Shown here piece by piece: positions 60,852 to 64,000 of a stretch of 64,000 nt of DNA (position 1 is its first letter; each line of letters opens with the position of its first letter). The position numbers and the translations under genes are program-made. This DNA comes from Laguncularia racemosa (taxonomy: Eukaryota > Streptophyta > Magnoliopsida > Myrtales > Combretaceae). The DNA lies in the NCBI GenBank assembly GCA_037954665.1, contig JBBMOL010000574.1, forward strand, positions 81,268 through 145,267, given 5' to 3'. The notes below the pieces were generated by a model. It searched no databases, was not told where the DNA came from, and was given only the letters and a program-made list of their open reading frames with translations.

Positions 60852-62479
60852 TGATCCATGCAAAAAGAGTTATAAAATGAGCGTGAATAAATACCGACAA
60901 GTGTACCGGATCGGATCAAGTAATATAGTGAGAGAAGAGTGTCGAACCACGAAGATTGATTAAGTAATAGACCTATATCAATTTCTACTATTATTTAGGC
61001 AATGATATTTGATTAGATCAAATGTTAATGAATTATGCTAAATGCGCAAAAAGGGAATTGTGTTTGAAAAATGATGAATTGATGGTGGGAAATAGAATCC
61101 ACCCTAATTCTACTAATCATATTGCCTTCATGTTATAATAACTCATAGCTATATGGATTTTCATAAGAAATTGACAAAACCTTAATCCTTTTTCAAGTTT
61201 TAAAGTATCATAACCCCAATTTGATTTAATAGCTCCCACTAATTTACATCAATGGAGGATTCTAATTCACAATCATAAATTTCCCAATTATATGATTGCC
61301 TAATATCTTTAAAATAATTTCTCCTAATCCCTTAGTGAAAAATTTAATAAAAATATTGCATGAAACACTTAGGTCAATTTCTAATAAAATTCAATAACGC
61401 TGTTTCCGCATGAATTATTAAATCTTACTTAGGAATTCCTGAATAAAACCTAAATTTCTCTTTCGAGTCATTTACATTCCTATGCATTGATTTCAATTAC
61501 AAAATAAAATTCATAGCAGGACCTCTTATATGAAAATTCCGTGTATCTATATGTCCTATAACATGAATACAATGATCATTTTAGTTTGAATTATAGCTTC
61601 ATCATGTTTCCCACAAGGATGATTTAGAACATTATGGAGTAGATTGCATAAGAACAATTGAAATAAATAGGTGCAATGGAATTCATATTGAATAACAAGA
61701 ATAAACTAATAAATGGCATAAAAGAAAATAAAGTAGATGAAACAATTGCTATAATCTTCAAGAGTTTGTAGAACTTCAATCCTCCGAAATGATTCCTAGA
61801 ATTCTTCAATTGAAAGCAAACTTCAGCAAAATAACATTCTTTCTTCAAATTAAAATTTGGGATAACATGAAATGTAAAAGAATTAAAGAGAATATAAAAT
61901 CCTAAAGTTTCTAAGGGAATTCTAATGATTCAAAAGAAAAACAAAGGATGCTAAAACAAAGAAGAAAAAAACAAAGGATGCTAAACAAAGGATCAAAACA
62001 AGGATGCTAAAACAAATGATGCTAAAATAAAGATGATCTCAAGGTTCACACAAGGGGCCTATTTATAGATCCAAAGAGGAGGAGGATAAGGTTGATCTGA
62101 TGAGGAATTGAGTCAGCAAATTAATTAAGATACGATTTTGGAGAGATTTTCGCAATGGGTATCCGAGGACCAATGTAAGCCGGCTCAAGGCCGGCGGCTT
62201 TGATGCCTTATGAGGCCGGTTTAATGTAGGCCGGCTCAAGGCCGGCGGCCTTTGATAGTAGGCCGGCCTAAGGCCGACGGCCTTCAATGCAATCCTCCGC
62301 TCGCTTCTTCAATTTTGTGAAAAACTCCTCCAATTAACTTGTAATTTACTTTTGGGTCCTCAAAACCTGAATTTTCACAAGAAACCCCATTAAATATCAT
62401 TTCTTTATATTTTCTTATAATATTGAAATAAATTTAATATAAATCCAAAAGAAAATATAAGTATAATGTGATCTTATCA
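60852..62479 (-). repeat. 3' LTR of element G
   Basis: On the minus strand it runs from TGATAAGAT (62479) to GCATGGATCA (60852), about 1.63 kb. A TATA box CTATAAATAGG lies at 62058-62068, with a GC-rich CCGGC island upstream of it at 62170-62290. Near the end GGTACACTTGTCGG resembles the conserved Athila/Tat LTR end. The second LTR is outside the window. Short open frames here are chance. Confidence 0.7.
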
Positions 62480-62492
62480 ACATCCCCACGCT
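62480..62492 (-). other. polypurine tract of element G
   Basis: AAGCGTGGGGATGT on the minus strand, matching AAGTGTGGGGAAATT of F in place and pattern. Confidence 0.65.
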
Positions 62493-64000
62493 TGAACTTT
62501 TGCTTGTCCTCAAGCAAAATAATTGAATTAAACAAGAGAAATCCGTCATTGAACTTCTGGTGCCCATTGTTCTGACCATACTGAAACTTGCAACTGGTAT
62601 ATCTAGTTGAAATTTAGTAGTTAATCTAAATACAACAGATTTTTAATCCCAGTGTTTAACAATCAAAAGAAAAATACTTAATCCATAAAGAAAAAACATT
62701 CATTTAAACTTCATTGGTTATTAGTAAGTATAATCTCCCTCAATTTTACTTTTCTAAACAAGATAACAAAAAGTGAAAGCATATGGTATCCATTTTTTCC
62801 TAGAATTTCTCCCTTTTTAAATTAGTCTTTATTTCACTTATTGTCCTATATTCACATTGTTTTTTTATTTGCCTTAATTGACAGCGGAGTGAGACTTCAC
62901 TCTTCTGAGGGACTAAAGCTCGCCCATGTCAACCTGGCTTTCATTAAGGTACTAAATTTTTGCGTTTCCGCCTTTCTCATTATTGTGAGTTCATTGAGTT
63001 TGCACATCCTGGGCTCATCGCCTAAGTGACCAAGTTTTAAAGGGACCCCTACGAACTCTTCCTCACACTAACATTTAAGATTGGATACTCTTAACTCACT
63101 TTCCTGAGTCATTGGAGTAAAGGCTCCTTTTTTTTTTTTGCATAAATGAATATTAGTTAAGACTATTTTTATAAGGGATCACTAAGTAAAATATTTCCTT
63201 TACCTCTTTCATTAGGTGTTAAGGTATTCTCAAAGAAATTTCAAGAGAAATTTATCCCAACCAATTTTTCCATGAAGTAAACTTGCTTGTTTTTTTTTCA
63301 ACTTAAGGACTCAATCTCAAGTTCAAAGGCTAAACATAGGGTAAACCTGTTCTCTAGAGATTTTACTATTAAATTTTAACTATGTAAACTAGTCACAACA
63401 GTTGGCAAGTAGGGCACCAATCTAAGTCAATTTCAAGATTTCATTGATGATAAACACTTAAGGACATAAATAAAGCATGGGAATTGTAAGCTCATGATGT
63501 GTGCAATCAATCATTATACTTCTACATTTATAATCCCTTCCCCACACTTAAATTAGACAATGTCCTCATTGTTCCTATAATAGCACAAAATTAAGGAAAG
63601 GAATGTCAATGCAAAAATTGAAACACTGGTACATCCCTAGTGTAAAATTGTTCATCAGCAAGAAAATTCCTCCCAAAATGTCTGTCATCCTCGAAGTGTC
63701 TTGAATGCACCGGCGGCTCTTATCCAGCCTTGAATTAGATTTTTTTTTAATTTTTTTTTTATATATCAATGGAACTAAAACACTAGTGTATATACTTATT
63801 GAGCATGGGCTGCCTCCCATGAAGCGCTTAATTTATAGTCGCTAGCCTGACTTTGCCAGTTCAAGTTCTCGAATCTCCTAAATCCACAGTTGTGGCATTT
63901 CTATCAACATGTTCCCCTTCATAGTAATGTTTGAGAAGATAACTGATGGGTGTCGAATCCAACAAAAATAAAAACCTACTCCTAGACAATTATATGATTT

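Larger units (their letters stand above)
60852..64000 (-). mobile_element. Athila/Tat-related element G, 3' part
   Basis: On the minus strand it has an LTR (60852-62479), a polypurine tract and at least 1.5 kb of internal sequence running off the window. The internal part carries, in F-like order, the GGGAGGCAGCCCATG post-pol motif (reverse of about 63783-63832), a GAGGACATTGTC/TTAAGTGTGGGG block (reverse of about 63535-63565) and the TTGAGGACAAGCAAAAG word beside the polypurine tract. Only about 230 bases separate the first two blocks, against over 2.2 kb in F, so there is no room for the env-like ORF. Confidence 0.7.

Overview
The window looks like repeat-rich nuclear DNA from a flowering plant, probably a eudicot. 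It has one intron-containing plant-type subtilase, AT-rich introns and spacers, and many plant Ty3/gypsy LTR retrotransposons. I see no bacterial operon, rRNA, tRNA gene or CRISPR array. The species cannot be named from the sequence alone. By my boundaries about three-quarters of the window is transposon-derived.

Layout. 1-4138: copy A of a gag-protease-only LTR element (+ strand, 5' LTR cut by the window edge). 4139-5094: decayed spacer. 5095-16633: an old, heavily mutated Tekay/Del-like chromovirus (T) with long LTRs and a 26-nt G run at its polypurine tract. 16634-18497: AT-rich spacer. 18498-24082 (minus): a cucumisin-like subtilase. Seven exons are readable, giving a signal peptide, I9 inhibitor, catalytic Asp and His, oxyanion Asn and part of the PA domain. 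The exons for the catalytic Ser and the Fn3-like end are not in the window. 24083-33188: AT-rich intergenic DNA with a paralogous copy of the gene's upstream region, a probable Athila/Tat solo LTR, tandem duplications and a CACTA-like non-autonomous element.

33189-57795 is a four-level nest. B (minus, same family as A) was entered in its leader by C. C was entered in its leader by D, a CRM-like Ty3/gypsy element with target duplication GTGAA. D was entered inside its integrase gene by F, a complete 12.2-kb Athila-like element with target duplication CCAGG and an env-like ORF. 58068-60851 is E, a second gag-protease-only family. Its 3' LTR is broken by G (60852 to the window end, minus strand), an Athila-related element that appears to lack the env-like ORF.

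How the parts work together. No element here is intact. A, B and E keep LTRs, a tRNA-Met primer site, gag and protease but lack reverse transcriptase and integrase, so any mobility would have needed enzymes from relatives such as D, and D itself has lost gag core and catalytic residues. The most interesting signals are the nest with exact target duplications, CCGGC-rich islands upstream of the TATA box in several different LTR families, a TATA box inside a 20-nt dyad shared by A, B and C, and a promoter-like module ahead of the env-like ORF of F. I found no clearly new defence or metabolic system.
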